Shown: positions 29,290 to 39,474, counted from the first letter of the stretch. The stretch is DNA of 64,000 bases from Psychrobacter urativorans (GCF_904846675.1 NZ_CAJHBT010000006.1:61005-125004); one strand, 5' to 3'. Notes: generated from the letters alone by a model not told the origin. Translations and numbers: made by a program.

Positions 29290-30723
29290 TTACATATCAA
29301 AAATCTTGCCACGATTCATAATGTTATTAGGATCAAAGACTTGTTTGACATCCTTTAAATATTCAATTTCAATTGTACTGCGGCTATAGTGTAGATAAGG
29401 CTTTTTGGTCATGCCGACGCCATGTTCAGCAGATACTGAGCCACCATATTTTTGCACCGTTTCAAAAACGTATTGGTTGACCACCTGACATTCCGAAAAG
29501 AACTTATATTTACTCATGTTTTCAGGTTTAAGAATATTTAAATGCAAATTACCATCGCCGATATGACCGAACCAACAAACCTCAAAGTCGGGATAGTTAC
29601 TGCTGACAATGTGGTCAATCTCGTCTATAAAATCAGGAACAAGGGTAATAAGCACTGAGACGTCATTTTTATAAGGGGTAAATACTGAGATGGTCTCAGA
29701 TATATATTCGCGTAGTTTCCAGAGTTCTTCAGCTTGCGCGATGCTTTGACTCATGACCCCATCGACGACCCAACCTTGTTCCATACAGTGCTCAAAAATT
29801 GCCATCGCCTTATCCATAATGGGCTCATAAGGCGCTTCAAATTCTAACAAAGTATAAAACTTAGTACGCGATTCAAACGGCTCTTGCACTAGTCCATGCG
29901 CCATCAACTTATCAATCGCTACGCTGTCAAAGAATTCAAAAGCGGTCAGGTCAATTTTTGCTTGAAAGGCTGAGAGTATATTCATAATGTCAGTAAATTT
30001 ATCCATACCTAGCACCATGACCGTTAAGTCCTGCGGTAGGCGCTCAAGTTTAATCTGCGCATGAGTGACCAAACCTAAAGTTCCCTCACTGCCAATAAAT
30101 AATTGACGTAAATCATAACCAGTGGCGTTTTTGACCATCCCGCGATTGAGTTGCAATATATCGCCTTTACCGGTGACTACGGTCAGCCCCATAATCCATT
30201 GGCGGGTCATACCATAACGAATGACTTTGATACCACCCGCATTGGTGCCGATATTACCACCCATTTGACTAGAGCCTGCGGAAGCAAAGTCGACAGGGTA
30301 ATATAGGTCTTTGGACTCAGCGAACAGTTGCAGCTGCTGGGTGACCACGCCAGCCTCGATTTCTACCAACCGATCAGCCGGATAAAAAGTACCGATATGG
30401 TTCATTTTATCCATACTAACAACAATCTCGCCATTGGCTGCCACTGCACCCGCTGATAATCCTGTACGGCCGCCACTTGGCGTCAACACCACATTGTGCT
30501 CATTCGCCAGTAGCACAATCACTTGAACTTGCTCGGTTGATTTTGGGAAGACAATAGCGGCAGGCGCAGGCGCGAAATGCTTGGTCCAATCTTTGCCCCA
30601 GTGCTCTAAGCTTTCGCCATCCGTCTTGATTTGAGAGCTATCAAATTGATGTACGTCGATAAGGGTGCTTAAGATTGCTTGGACGGCGACACTGTAATCA
30701 TTTGCCATAGTAGATTCAGTCAT
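29290..30723 (-). CDS. FAD-linked D-2-hydroxyacid dehydrogenase (likely D-2-hydroxyglutarate dehydrogenase)
   Basis: A 477-residue flavoprotein of the GlcD/D-lactate dehydrogenase family. The PCMH FAD fold holds LTPSGGRTGLSAGAV and GGNIGTNAGGIKVIRYG; the C-terminal cap has CWFGHIGDGNLHLNIL (metal-binding His) and SAEHGVGMTKK. It oxidises a D-2-hydroxyacid and passes electrons to a quinone or flavoprotein. It stands divergently next to serA, whose enzyme can reduce 2-oxoglutarate to D-2-hydroxyglutarate. In Pseudomonas stutzeri such a dehydrogenase is coupled to SerA, so D-2-hydroxyglutarate is the best guess; D-lactate or glycolate remain possible. The start may instead be the Met six codons in. 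Confidence 0.85.
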   Translation of the reverse strand: MTESTMANDYSVAVQAILSTLIDVHQFDSSQIKTDGESLEHWGKDWTKHFAPAPAAIVFPKSTEQVQVIVLLANEHNVVLTPSGGRTGLSAGAVAANGEIVVSMDKMNHIGTFYPADRLVEIEAGVVTQQLQLFAESKDLYYPVDFASAGSSQMGGNIGTNAGGIKVIRYGMTRQWIMGLTVVTGKGDILQLNRGMVKNATGYDLRQLFIGSEGTLGLVTHAQIKLERLPQDLTVMVLGMDKFTDIMNILSAFQAKIDLTAFEFFDSVAIDKLMAHGLVQEPFESRTKFYTLLEFEAPYEPIMDKAMAIFEHCMEQGWVVDGVMSQSIAQAEELWKLREYISETISVFTPYKNDVSVLITLVPDFIDEIDHIVSSNYPDFEVCWFGHIGDGNLHLNILKPENMSKYKFFSECQVVNQYVFETVQKYGGSVSAEHGVGMTKKPYLHYSRSTIEIEYLKDVKQVFDPNNIMNRGKIFDM

Positions 30724-30760
30724 GATGGTCTCAGATAGTAAACGTAACGTGATAAAGTAG

Positions 30761-30811
30761 TTTACCGTTAATATTATCCTACTGCTAGCCCATCTCTGAT
30801 GGAACGGTAAA
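30761..30811. promoter_or_regulatory. Dyad TTTACCGTT / AACGGTAAA in the serA divergent promoter region
   Basis: Perfect 9-base arms at 30761-30769 and 30803-30811 between divergent genes. It may be an operator shared by both or a DNA loop element. The regulator is unknown. Confidence 0.4.
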
Positions 30812-30958
30812 GCTCAGCTGGCTATCATGGTATAAAATAGTAACTATTTATTTAAGGGTATCCTCTAACAACCGCGCTTGATATTGTGTAAGATAAAAGG
30901 ATTATTCCGTTTTATTCATCGCAGACTATTTATCAAATAGTTATAGGAAAGGTCTCAC

Positions 30959-32185
30959 ATGGCGCTATCATTACAAAAAGACAAAATCCGGTTTTTATTG
31001 CTTGAAGGTCTGCATGAGAATGCCCTAAAAGTTTTAGAAAATGCGGGCTATCAAAACATCGAGAATCTGAGCCACGCGCTAGATGAAGATGAGTTGATTG
31101 AGAAGATCAAAGACGCTCACTTTATCGGAATTCGTTCACGCACTCAGTTGACTCGCGCTGTGCTTGAGCACGCGCACAAGCTGATTGGCATTGGTTGCTT
31201 TTGTATTGGTACCAATCAAGTCGACCTTGAAGCAGCTCGTGAGTTAGGTATTCCGGTTTTTAATGCCCCGTTTTCAAATACGCGTTCAGTAGCAGAATTG
31301 GTATTGGCAGAAGCCATTATGCTGTATCGCGGTATTCCTGAAAAAAATGCCACTGTCCATCGCGGCGGCTGGGGCAAGTCGGCCAAGAATTCGCATGAAG
31401 TGCGCGGTAAAACCATCGGTATCGTCGGTTACGGCTCTATCGGCTCACAGCTATCAGTGTTAGCAGAAAGCTTCGGAATGAAAGTCATCTATCATGATGT
31501 GGTCACTAAACTACCATTGGGTAATGCGCACCAAGTTAGCAGCCTAAAGGAGCTATTGGGACAAGCTGATATCGTGACTTTGCATGTGCCTGATGAACCT
31601 AGCACCCGTTATATGATGAAAGCGGCGCAGTTTGCACAGATGAAAGAGGGCAGCTACTTCATCAATGCGGCACGTGGTACTTGTGTTGAGATTGATGATT
31701 TAGCCGCTGCGCTTGAATCGGGTAGAGTGTTGGGCGCTGCCGTTGACGTATTCCCAAAAGAGCCGAAGTCTGCTGATGAAGAGTTTGAATCTCCATTACG
31801 TAAGTTTGATAACGTCATCTTAACGCCGCACATTGGTGGTTCAACCCAAGAAGCACAGGCTAATATCGGGTTAGAAGTGGCAGAAAAATTCGTTCGTTAT
31901 TCTGACCAAGGCGATACGGTGACGGCGGTGAATTTCCCCGAAGTTTCTATTCCCTTCAAAGAAGGCACCCATCGTCTCTTGCACATTCACCATAACGTTC
32001 CTGGTGTTCTGTCACAGATTAACCGACTGTTTGCTGAGTCCCATATCAATATTTTGGCACAAAGCTTGATGACTGAAGGCAGTGTTGGTTATTTAATGAT
32101 GGATGTCGATTATCATGACTCAGATGCGGCGCTTGTCCAGCTCAAAGATGTGAAAGAAACTATTCGTATTCGCACCTTATATTAA
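30959..32185 (+). CDS. serA: D-3-phosphoglycerate dehydrogenase
   Basis: A 408-residue enzyme for the first step of serine synthesis, oxidising 3-phosphoglycerate with NAD. Visible are the Rossmann motif GKTIGIVGYGSIGSQLSV, catalytic Arg in INAARGTCVEID, the Glu in FPKEPKSADE, and the catalytic His in LTPHIGGSTQEAQ. The C-terminal ACT domain (RLLHIHHNVPGVLSQINRLF) is present, so serine feedback inhibition is expected, as in the E. coli type of 410 residues. An AGGAAAGG ribosome site precedes the ATG. Confidence 0.97.
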   Translation: MALSLQKDKIRFLLLEGLHENALKVLENAGYQNIENLSHALDEDELIEKIKDAHFIGIRSRTQLTRAVLEHAHKLIGIGCFCIGTNQVDLEAARELGIPVFNAPFSNTRSVAELVLAEAIMLYRGIPEKNATVHRGGWGKSAKNSHEVRGKTIGIVGYGSIGSQLSVLAESFGMKVIYHDVVTKLPLGNAHQVSSLKELLGQADIVTLHVPDEPSTRYMMKAAQFAQMKEGSYFINAARGTCVEIDDLAAALESGRVLGAAVDVFPKEPKSADEEFESPLRKFDNVILTPHIGGSTQEAQANIGLEVAEKFVRYSDQGDTVTAVNFPEVSIPFKEGTHRLLHIHHNVPGVLSQINRLFAESHINILAQSLMTEGSVGYLMMDVDYHDSDAALVQLKDVKETIRIRTLY

Positions 32186-32207
32186 TACTGATATAGCTAA
32201 GATTCAG

Positions 32208-32236
32208 ACACAGAGTTCTAATGAGCTGTGTTTTTC
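32208..32236 (+). terminator. Terminator after serA
   Basis: ACACAG (32208-32213) pairs with CTGTGT (32226-32231), followed by TTTT. It is modest in strength; a stronger hairpin lies 100 bases on. Confidence 0.6.
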
Positions 32237-32326
32237 AAAAGGCTATTAACAGAAGCTGATACTATAATTCCGATGTCAATTATAAATAGTGTTTGGTTTG
32301 AACGAAGCAAGCCTATCTTATAAGTC

Positions 32327-32363
32327 GTAGCAGACAATTTATAAGATTGTCTGCTATTTTTTT
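32327..32363 (+). terminator. Strong terminator without an assigned gene
   Basis: TAGCAGACAAT pairs with ATTGTCTGCTA around TTATAAG, then TTTTTTT. It is either a back-up terminator for serA or the 3' end of a small RNA starting after 32236. Confidence 0.8.
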
Positions 32364-32748
32364 GTCGTTTGAGTAAGCTTAATGTTGCTGTCACTACATT
32401 CCATATACATTTAGGTATACAGGTTAACATCACCTTCATTGTAAAGTGCACTTGATAAGTTATACTACATAGATAAGTTCGTTATCAAATCAGTTATTGA
32501 TGTTAATAGTTCTTATTGATTCTGATGTACAACCTAATTTATGTTTATTGACTCGACCATTATTACTGCTAATAATAATTAAGAGACTGTCTATTAAAAA
32601 GGTATGGCCATTAGAAAGATATTGGTTTTATCAATGACGGGTTTATAATATATGAATCATTTAACGGTAAAAACTGTATAGAATATATACATATAACTCT
32701 TGTATTAATAACCAAATCTAACAAATCAACTAAATTAAGGGACGCTTT

Positions 32749-33174
32749 ATGAAAATGAACATAATGAAAGCAGCCGCACTTGGTGGCGTATTGGCCATGA
32801 CTGCAACTGCTGGTTACGCTGCTGACCAAAGCGCTTATCAATTATCAAGCCATATCTTAGATATCAGTACCGGTAAACCTGCGGCAAACGTTGATGTACG
32901 TTTGATGAAGCAAGTTAATGGTAGCTGGAAACTTCTTGATACTCAAAAAACGGGTAATGATGGTCGTATTGGTGAATTTTTGCCAAACCAAGGTAATATT
33001 GACAACGACGGTACTTACAAGCTTATCTTTGAAACCTCTCCATACTTTTCTACTCAAGGTGTAGAAACATTCTACCCGTACGTAGAAGTGAACTTCAAAG
33101 TTGAAGGCGATAAGCACTATCATGTGCCAATCACTTTATCAGCATATGGCTATAGCACTTACCGTGGTAGCTAA
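32749..33174 (+). CDS. hiuH: Exported 5-hydroxyisourate hydrolase / transthyretin-like protein
   Basis: A 141-residue protein of the transthyretin-related family. Mature hallmarks are SSHILDISTGKPAANV with the active-site His near the start, the Arg strand, and the C-terminal YRGS signature (STYRGS at the very end). These enzymes hydrolyse 5-hydroxyisourate in urate breakdown. A signal peptide (MKMNIMKAAALGG..., cleavage after AGYA, residue 24) sends it to the periplasm, as seen for some enterobacterial homologues. No urate oxidase, OHCU decarboxylase or allantoinase gene is adjacent, so the metabolic context is missing. Monocistronic. Confidence 0.9.
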   Translation: MKMNIMKAAALGGVLAMTATAGYAADQSAYQLSSHILDISTGKPAANVDVRLMKQVNGSWKLLDTQKTGNDGRIGEFLPNQGNIDNDGTYKLIFETSPYFSTQGVETFYPYVEVNFKVEGDKHYHVPITLSAYGYSTYRGS

Positions 33175-33218
33175 GTCTTAGTAAAAAAGCCTAGTTTTTG
33201 AATTTTAGAATAAAAAAA

Positions 33219-33247
33219 GAGATACTCCATTGAGCATCTATTTTTTT
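33219..33247. terminator. Terminator between hiuH and trhO
   Basis: AGAT-A-CTC pairs with GAG-C-ATCT (one mismatch), flanked by A-run and T-run. Confidence 0.65.
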
Positions 33248-33298
33248 ATGGCAGATAGTTTTACAGTCAAAATATATTTATAAGAAGCAATTAAAAAC

Positions 33299-34375
33299 TT
33301 AACCTGATTTGGCTTTATTAGCCGCATCAGCTCGGCGGCGTGCTTCAATCTTAGCGGCTTTACGCTTCTCAATTACGTCAATGACTTCGCTACCGATATG
33401 CACTTCACCGCGCTTTTTGGCGAGCTGCATTTGGTACTCACGCTCACGGAAACGTGCTTTTTGCTCGTCCGTTGCCTTGTCAATACAATGCGGGCAAGAC
33501 TCGCCTTTGATATAAGCGCTGCTCTTCATATCAGCTGCTGTGATGGGCATACGGCAAGCAAAGCACTGCTCATACTCGCCTTTTTCTAAGTTGTGATTGA
33601 CCGATACGCGGTTGTCAAAAACGAAGCAATCGCCTTCCCACATGGATTCATCGCTAGGCACTTCTTCTAGATATTTTAAGATACCACCTTCTAGATGATA
33701 AACCTCATCAAAGCCTTGCTCACGCATAAAGGCGGTTGATTTTTCACAGCGAATGCCACCGGTACAGAACATCGCTACTTTTTTGTGCTTGCTCGGGTCC
33801 AGCTCTTTTGCCACGTAGTCTGGGAACTCGCGGAAGGTTTCGGTATTGGGATTGACTGCATTTTTAAAGGTGCCGATTTGTACTTCGTAATCGTTACGGG
33901 TATCGATTAGGATAACGTCAGGGTCTGAGATAAGGGCATTCCAGTCGCTAGGTTTGACATAGCGTCCAACCGACTGTAACGGGTCAATATTCTCCACGCC
34001 CATCGTGACGATTTCTTTTTTAAGCTTGACCTTAGTGCGATAAAATGGCTGCTCATTAGTATAAGATTCTTTAAATACAAAGCTACCAATCGCTTCAATA
34101 GTACGCAAATAATTAAGGACCTTATCAATACCGTGGCGCGTGCCAGAAATGGTGCCATTAATGCCTTCAGCCGCGATTAATAACGTGCCTTTAACTTCAT
34201 TGTCTAGCATGGTATTCAACATTAGCTCACGATACTGCTCAAAGTCGGCAAAGCGCGTGAACTTATAAAGGGCAGCCACCACGATATTATTGGTGACGTT
34301 ATCGTATTCGCTGGCGTGGCTCGGTGTTTTTGAGGCTTTAGGCGTATTTGCTGTATTGTGTTGGGTGCTACTCAT
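33299..34375 (-). CDS. trhO: tRNA uridine(34) hydroxylase TrhO (rhodanese family)
   Basis: A 358-residue member of the YceA/TrhO group, which hydroxylates U34 of certain tRNAs in an oxygen-dependent step toward 5-(carboxy)methoxyuridine. The N-terminal domain has [16 protein letters not shown], the rhodanese domain has [15 protein letters not shown], and the catalytic Cys is in [16 protein letters not shown]-terminal four-Cys region (CFACRMPI...CPHCIDKA) may bind metal. The basic tail ([21 protein letters not shown]) could contact RNA. Confidence 0.92.
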   Translation of the reverse strand: MSSTQHNTANTPKASKTPSHASEYDNVTNNIVVAALYKFTRFADFEQYRELMLNTMLDNEVKGTLLIAAEGINGTISGTRHGIDKVLNYLRTIEAIGSFVFKESYTNEQPFYRTKVKLKKEIVTMGVENIDPLQSVGRYVKPSDWNALISDPDVILIDTRNDYEVQIGTFKNAVNPNTETFREFPDYVAKELDPSKHKKVAMFCTGGIRCEKSTAFMREQGFDEVYHLEGGILKYLEEVPSDESMWEGDCFVFDNRVSVNHNLEKGEYEQCFACRMPITAADMKSSAYIKGESCPHCIDKATDEQKARFREREYQMQLAKKRGEVHIGSEVIDVIEKRKAAKIEARRRADAANKAKSG

Positions 34376-34573
34376 AACGTTCTCCTGCTGGCTAAGTCGT
34401 AAACCTAGTGCAATCGTTTATTAAAAATGTGTTTTTTAAAAGGTTTCTTTATTTAAAGAAGGATTCATAACATTGGCGTAATTGTGGAATTGACAAAATG
34501 CTGGCGCAGTGTAGCAAATTTTGGGTCTTTTTTGGGTGTTTTCTATACTCAGTGACATAGATATATCAAACAA

Positions 34574-34604
34574 TAAAAACCCAGCAATCGGCTGGGTTTT
34601 TATT
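34574..34604 (-). terminator. Terminator of the Sel1-repeat gene
   Basis: AAAACCCAGC pairs with GCTGGGTTTT around AATCG. The minus strand ends in TTTTTATT. Confidence 0.88.
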
Positions 34605-34626
34605 AGCATAAGACTGAAGCTATCAC

Positions 34627-35208
34627 TTATTTATTTTGAAACCAGCGATCCGCTTGGCTACGAGCCCTGACGATATCTGAGTTTGATAAGTTAAGCGCCA
34701 ATTGACCGATTTTGCCACGTGCTTTGCTACGTACTTTGTCATCTAACATGCCATCACGAGCAGCTAAGTCATACCATTTATAAGCATCGACTAGATTTTT
34801 TTGTTTTTCATCTAACAAGGCAAGAGTATAACTGGCACGATTGTCACCGCGCATTGCTGCTTTTTCTAACCAGCCGCGTGCTTGCTGCAAGTTGGGCTGC
34901 ACGCCTTCACCGCGTAGATACATGATAGCGAGATTGAGCTGGGCGGGGGCAACGCCTTGCTCTGCTGCGCGGGTATACCATTGGACAGCTTGCTGTGTAT
35001 TCTGAGCCAGACCTTGACCTTTTTGTAAGCGTTTGGCTAAGTAGAACTGCGCATGATCGCTACCTTGATTGGCACGAGCAGTCAGCTCACTAACAGGCAT
35101 CAGCTCAAAGCGTGAGGTATCTAGTGGCACATTCGCCACCAAGTCAGCATTGGCCAGACCAGCACAAGAGAATAAGGCGGTAAACAATGCGGCTTTTAAC
35201 AATTTCAT
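34627..35208 (-). CDS. Exported Sel1-repeat (SLR) protein
   Basis: A 193-residue protein with a signal peptide (MKLLKAALFTALFSCAGLANA, cleavage after residue 21) and about three Sel1-type TPR-like repeats: DHAQFYLAKRLQKGQGLAQN, PAQLNLAIMYLRGEGVQPN and NRASYTLALLDEKQKNLVD, each with the alternating Ala/Gly pattern. Such periplasmic repeats mediate protein contacts. No partner can be named from the neighbourhood. Confidence 0.87.
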   Translation of the reverse strand: MKLLKAALFTALFSCAGLANADLVANVPLDTSRFELMPVSELTARANQGSDHAQFYLAKRLQKGQGLAQNTQQAVQWYTRAAEQGVAPAQLNLAIMYLRGEGVQPNLQQARGWLEKAAMRGDNRASYTLALLDEKQKNLVDAYKWYDLAARDGMLDDKVRSKARGKIGQLALNLSNSDIVRARSQADRWFQNK

Positions 35209-35626
35209 GGCAGCTCCAAAAGCAGGCGGTAGATAGGCAGGGTTTTATGCGATGTGATTAAGATAACAACTAATGGAGTTAATCATCATGTTGTCACATC
35301 TGTCTACGAGTAATGTATTTAGTGTTAAAAGAGGTGTTTACTCTTAAAATAGTGAGGCTGTTTGCGTGATGGGCTGCTATATTATTTATTACTATTAGTA
35401 ACAAAATTAGGTCAAAAGCCATTATACAAATTCATGCCAACACCATAGATAAACGGTAGCAAAGGCACTATCGTTAACATTATTTTTCTAGCTTACCACT
35501 CAAACTTACGAAACTCAAATACTAATTACGCGGCTTAACAGCAATTTACGACTTATAGTCTGTAACAAAATCAGATAGTTACTGAGCGGTAAGAAAACCA
35601 GTACAAGAGGTTAAAGATTGGCAAGC
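35209..35626. other. Intergenic region between the Sel1-repeat gene and metW
   Basis: 418 bases, AT-rich. No gene, clear terminator or RNA recognised. Confidence 0.5.
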
Positions 35627-36244
35627 TTATATAGAGGAGCTCATGGTTACACGATAGATGGCAACATCTGCTAATAGATTGGGCGCTTGCCGAATTAAGG
35701 TGGTCATCAGTGCTGAATGACCTTTATCAGAGTCGCTAACGGCAAAGCGATTAATAATATGAATATCATTCTGCGCGCACAGTTCTTCAAAGTCCTTAAA
35801 GGTACACAGATGAATATTAGGGGTGTTGTACCACTCATAGGGCAGCGCCTCTGAAACGGGCATCATGCCTTTTAGCCCCAGATGCAGGCGGTTTTGCCAA
35901 TGGGCAAAGTTGGGGAAGGTGATCACCGCCTCACGGCCTACTCTTAGCATGTCGAGCAGTAACGTATCGGGTGATTTGACCGCTTGCAAGGCCCGCGCCA
36001 TCACTACCGTATCGAAGCTATTGTCCGCAAAGCGTCCGAGACCATCATTGAGATCTTGCTCGATAATGGATAAGCCGTTGCCAATGGCCTCATTAATCTT
36101 ATCGCTGTCAATTTCTAGTCCATAACCACTGACGCCCAGCTTCTGTTGCAAATGAGCGAGGAGCTCGCCATTACCACAGCCCAAATCGAGCACGTGTGAC
36201 TGCGGGGCGATCCAGCGTTCAGCCAACTGATGATCCATTCTCAC
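35627..36244 (-). CDS. metW: Methionine biosynthesis protein MetW
   Basis: A 205-residue SAM-methyltransferase-like protein. The nucleotide motif is [15 protein letters not shown], followed by the MetW block [17 protein letters not shown] and [14 protein letters not shown]. MetW is needed with MetX in many bacteria that acylate homoserine, probably as an activator. The GTG at 36244 overlaps the metX stop by 4 bases (GTGA) and has AGGAGAA 5 bases upstream; an ATG two codons later is an alternative start. Confidence 0.94.
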   Translation of the reverse strand: MRMDHQLAERWIAPQSHVLDLGCGNGELLAHLQQKLGVSGYGLEIDSDKINEAIGNGLSIIEQDLNDGLGRFADNSFDTVVMARALQAVKSPDTLLLDMLRVGREAVITFPNFAHWQNRLHLGLKGMMPVSEALPYEWYNTPNIHLCTFKDFEELCAQNDIHIINRFAVSDSDKGHSALMTTLIRQAPNLLADVAIYRVTMSSSI

Positions 36245-37605
36245 AAGCGTTCTCCTTTTGCAGTGCAGCTATTAGTCATAAATGGCGCGGTTAAAAAGCC
36301 TTTAACAGCACCCATATAGCGCGGAATATCGAATAAAAATGAATCGTGACCGTGCGGTGCATCGACATTGATATAGCTGACTGGTTTGCCCGCTGCCATA
36401 AGGGCATCGACGATTTCTTCTGAGCGCTCGGGTGCAAACCGCCAATCGGTGGTAAATGATACGATTAAATATTGGCACTGGGTATGCGCAAAGGTTGCTT
36501 TGAGCTCGTTATGAGCATTATCATTATCTGAATCTTTATCGAAATTATCATTCGTAGCTACAGCGTCATCACAGTTATTAGCAGAACGTTCATGATCAGA
36601 TCTCTTGTCTGATGTAGGTTCTAAAGTGCAATCACGAGTAGGGTCAAAGTAATCTAAGGCTTTGGTCATCAGCAGATAGGTATTGGCATCGAAGTTTTCG
36701 CTAAAGCGTTCTCCTTGATAGCGCAAGTAACTTTCGACCTGAAACTCAACGTCATAGCCGTACATAAATTTGCCGGACTTAAGATCGCGACCAAATTTAG
36801 CCTTCATCGCATCGTCAGTGAGATAGGTGATATGGCCAACCATGCGTGCCAATATTAAGCCGCGACGTGGATAAGTGCCCGCTTGTAGGTAGCGTCCGTC
36901 TTTAAAGTCAGGGTCCGATAGAATTGACTGCCGCGCCACTTCATTAAAGGCAATATTTTGCGCTGATAGTTTAGGCGCGCTGGCGATAACCACACAGCGT
37001 TTGAGCCGGTTTGGATAATTAACCGACCATTGTAGCGCTTGCATGCCGCCCATTGAGCCGCCAACAATCGCATGCCAAACCTCAATGCCTAAGCGGTCTG
37101 AGAGCATCACTTGGGTCTTTACCCAGTCTTTAATCGTGACGAGTGGAAAGTCAGGGCCATAGGCGCGTGGCGTGGCATTGTCGTCTTCAGTACGATTTGG
37201 GTTAATGGTCGTAGGGCCTGTAGAGCCAAAACAGCTGCCAATATTATTGACGCAAACCACAAAGAAACGATTGGTATCAATGGATTTATTGGGGCCAATC
37301 ATATTGTCCCACCAGCCTAATTTCTTATCATCCGCATGATGACTGCCTGCTGCATGATGACTGCCGGATAAGGCATGACATATCAATATGGCGTTTGATT
37401 TGTCATCATTCAGAGTGCCATAAGTCTCTACCACCAAATCAAATGAGGGAAGGGTGCGATTACACTCTAAGGTCAAGGGTTCAGCAAAGTGAAACGTTTG
37501 GGGCGTGACTATTCCGACTGAGCCCACTGAGCCCACTGAGCCAATTTGATGGGCAGGTAAATCAGGGTGGGATGGGTCACTGGTAATATCAGGACGTGCT
37601 CTCAA
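36241..37605 (-). CDS. metX: Homoserine O-acyltransferase MetX
   Basis: A 454-residue alpha/beta hydrolase enzyme that acylates homoserine in methionine synthesis. The nucleophile is the Ser in [13 protein letters not shown], and the catalytic His is in [28 protein letters not shown] is the family oxyanion region. Two oddities: an N-terminal [10 protein letters not shown] repeat coded by a 9-base tandem repeat, and an Asp/Asn/Ser-rich insertion of about 50 residues (after [10 protein letters not shown]) in the cap-to-core segment. Acetyl versus succinyl donor cannot be decided by eye. metW overlaps the stop codon. Confidence 0.94.
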   Translation of the reverse strand: MRARPDITSDPSHPDLPAHQIGSVGSVGSVGIVTPQTFHFAEPLTLECNRTLPSFDLVVETYGTLNDDKSNAILICHALSGSHHAAGSHHADDKKLGWWDNMIGPNKSIDTNRFFVVCVNNIGSCFGSTGPTTINPNRTEDDNATPRAYGPDFPLVTIKDWVKTQVMLSDRLGIEVWHAIVGGSMGGMQALQWSVNYPNRLKRCVVIASAPKLSAQNIAFNEVARQSILSDPDFKDGRYLQAGTYPRRGLILARMVGHITYLTDDAMKAKFGRDLKSGKFMYGYDVEFQVESYLRYQGERFSENFDANTYLLMTKALDYFDPTRDCTLEPTSDKRSDHERSANNCDDAVATNDNFDKDSDNDNAHNELKATFAHTQCQYLIVSFTTDWRFAPERSEEIVDALMAAGKPVSYINVDAPHGHDSFLFDIPRYMGAVKGFLTAPFMTNSCTAKGERL

Positions 37606-37986
37606 AGCTACCTCGCAAGACGACAGTCATCAATAAAATAAAAGCAGTACGGCAAAATGCCGATACGCTATGCCTGCCTATTGTATGGCGATGCGCGTAT
37701 GAGCACAACCTCCATACCCGCTGTTTATTTTTGCGCTTATATTAATAACCCATTAGCCGCTTTTGCACTGCGTATATAGACGATAAAATGCTACACTAAT
37801 ACTAGCCTACCAGCGGTTGTGTCGATATAGTTCAACCACTATCATTAACATGAATCGTTGAGCTTAAATTAAGCACTGTTAATGATGGCTTAATAACGGT
37901 CAATAGTGGTTTAATACTGCTAGAAACACAATGCCCAAAATTCTTTACCCCATACCTTCCAATAACTACTTATAAAATGTGCCATT
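37606..37986. other. Divergent promoter region metX / hemH
   Basis: 381 bases with no gene. No SAM riboswitch was recognised before metX. Confidence 0.5.
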
Positions 37987-39006
37987 ATGAAACCTGAACT
38001 GCCCCCACGTATTGCCGTCTTATTGATTAACCTTGGTACACCTGACGAACCTACTGCCCCTGCGGTACGGCGTTATTTACGTCAGTTTTTATCAGATCAA
38101 CGGGTGATTGAGATTCCTAAACTTTTATGGGCGATTATCCTTAATTTATTTGTATTGCCCAGTCGTCCTAAGCGTGTGGCAAAGGCTTATGCCAGTATTT
38201 GGGATGGCGACTCGCCAATGCGTAATATTCTAAATGAACAAGTAGCGATGCTAGAGCCGCGATTGGCTGAACGTGCTGAGCCGTTTCGAGTGTCTGTCCA
38301 TTCTGCGATGAGCTATGGCAATCCAGGTTTGTCTGATGTCATGGATAAGCTGCGTGGCGAGGGCGTCGACCACTTTGTAATGTTGCCCGTATTTCCACAG
38401 TATTCAGCAACTTCAACGGGCGCGGTCTATGATGCGATTACCAAATGGACGCTCAAGCAGCGTAATTTGCCTAACATCACCATAGTGAAAGATTACTTCG
38501 CACATCCACTTTATATTAAAGCACTCGCGGACAGCATTCGCCGCTTTCAAGCGGTTCACGGCAAACCTGAAAAGTTAATGTTTAGTTTTCATGGTATTCC
38601 GCAGCCGTATATGGATAAAGGCGATCCGTATCCTAGGCGTTGTAAATGTACTGCCGCACAAGTGGCGCAGGAGCTAGGACTGCATGAGGATGAATGGATT
38701 ATTAGCTTCCAGTCACGCTTCGGTAAGCAAGAGTGGGTCAAGCCTTATACCGACGTGATATTAGATGAGTGGGCTAAGTCTGGCGTGAGCTCAGTACAGA
38801 TTCTCAGCCCCGCATTCTCAGCGGATTGTTTAGAGACGCTAGAAGAATTGGCGATTGAAAACCGTGAGAACTTCATTAATGCTGGCGGGAAAGAGTATCA
38901 TTATATTCCCGCACTCAATGCTGATGAAGCTCATATTGATTTGTTAGAAGCCATGAGCGCGCCATTGGTACAAGGTTGGGCGGGCACGCTTGATGGTTGG
39001 GCGTAG
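37987..39006 (+). CDS. hemH: Ferrochelatase
   Basis: A 339-residue enzyme that inserts ferrous iron into protoporphyrin IX, the last step of haem synthesis. The start [20 protein letters not shown], the active-site His in [19 protein letters not shown], the Cys pair in RRCKCTAAQ and [15 protein letters not shown] are diagnostic. Length fits the bacterial family. It is flanked by its own promoter region and a strong terminator. Confidence 0.97.
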   Translation: MKPELPPRIAVLLINLGTPDEPTAPAVRRYLRQFLSDQRVIEIPKLLWAIILNLFVLPSRPKRVAKAYASIWDGDSPMRNILNEQVAMLEPRLAERAEPFRVSVHSAMSYGNPGLSDVMDKLRGEGVDHFVMLPVFPQYSATSTGAVYDAITKWTLKQRNLPNITIVKDYFAHPLYIKALADSIRRFQAVHGKPEKLMFSFHGIPQPYMDKGDPYPRRCKCTAAQVAQELGLHEDEWIISFQSRFGKQEWVKPYTDVILDEWAKSGVSSVQILSPAFSADCLETLEELAIENRENFINAGGKEYHYIPALNADEAHIDLLEAMSAPLVQGWAGTLDGWA

Positions 39007-39036
39007 GCAGGCGAGTTGTATCTCTCATACCGATAA

Positions 39037-39067
39037 AAACACCGAACATAATGTTCGGTGTTTTTTT
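39037..39067. terminator. Bidirectional terminator after hemH
   Basis: AACACCGAACAT pairs with ATGTTCGGTGTT, flanked by A-run and T-run. Confidence 0.92.
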
Positions 39068-39156
39068 GTCTTTTAAGCGATAAAACAGTTTAAATATAAC
39101 TATTTAAGCCATGCTGAATGCCAGTTTCTAGCCATTGATTTTAAGTCGCCATTTAG

Positions 39157-39474
39157 CTACAAATCTTCGATGTCGCTGTGTTCAGTCGCATCTTTATCCG
39201 CGACATCAACGATAGTAGGATAATCGCTGTCATCTAAATTGTCTTGGACTAATAGGTTTTCAGCACTTGCTTCATCGATATTTTGGCGATGCATTGGGGT
39301 CAGACCTTGAGTGGCATCAGTACCTACTTCTGAGTTGCTAAATCCTGCGCTATTGTCAATCACATCATCATTGTCGATGGTGTGTAGCATAGGATTGTCC
39401 AAATCGACTTGTTGGTTATTGTCGCCATCAATACGATCCATCTCTTCAGGGAGTGGGGTTTTTGAATTGTCCAT
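39157..39474 (-). CDS. Small acidic hypothetical protein
   Basis: A 105-residue protein very rich in Asp, Asn and Glu, with almost no basic residues and no hydrophobic segment, so probably soluble and disordered. An AAGGAA ribosome site 7 bases before the ATG supports real translation. I do not recognise the family. It ends in an acidic tail (ATEHSDIEDL). Confidence 0.65.
   Translation of the reverse strand: MDNSKTPLPEEMDRIDGDNNQQVDLDNPMLHTIDNDDVIDNSAGFSNSEVGTDATQGLTPMHRQNIDEASAENLLVQDNLDDSDYPTIVDVADKDATEHSDIEDL

Larger units (their letters stand above)
32186..32748. other. Intergenic region with two terminators between serA and hiuH
   Basis: 563 bases with no credible protein gene. The two terminator hairpins about 100 bases apart leave room for a short RNA. 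The final 100 bases should hold the hiuH promoter. Confidence 0.5.
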
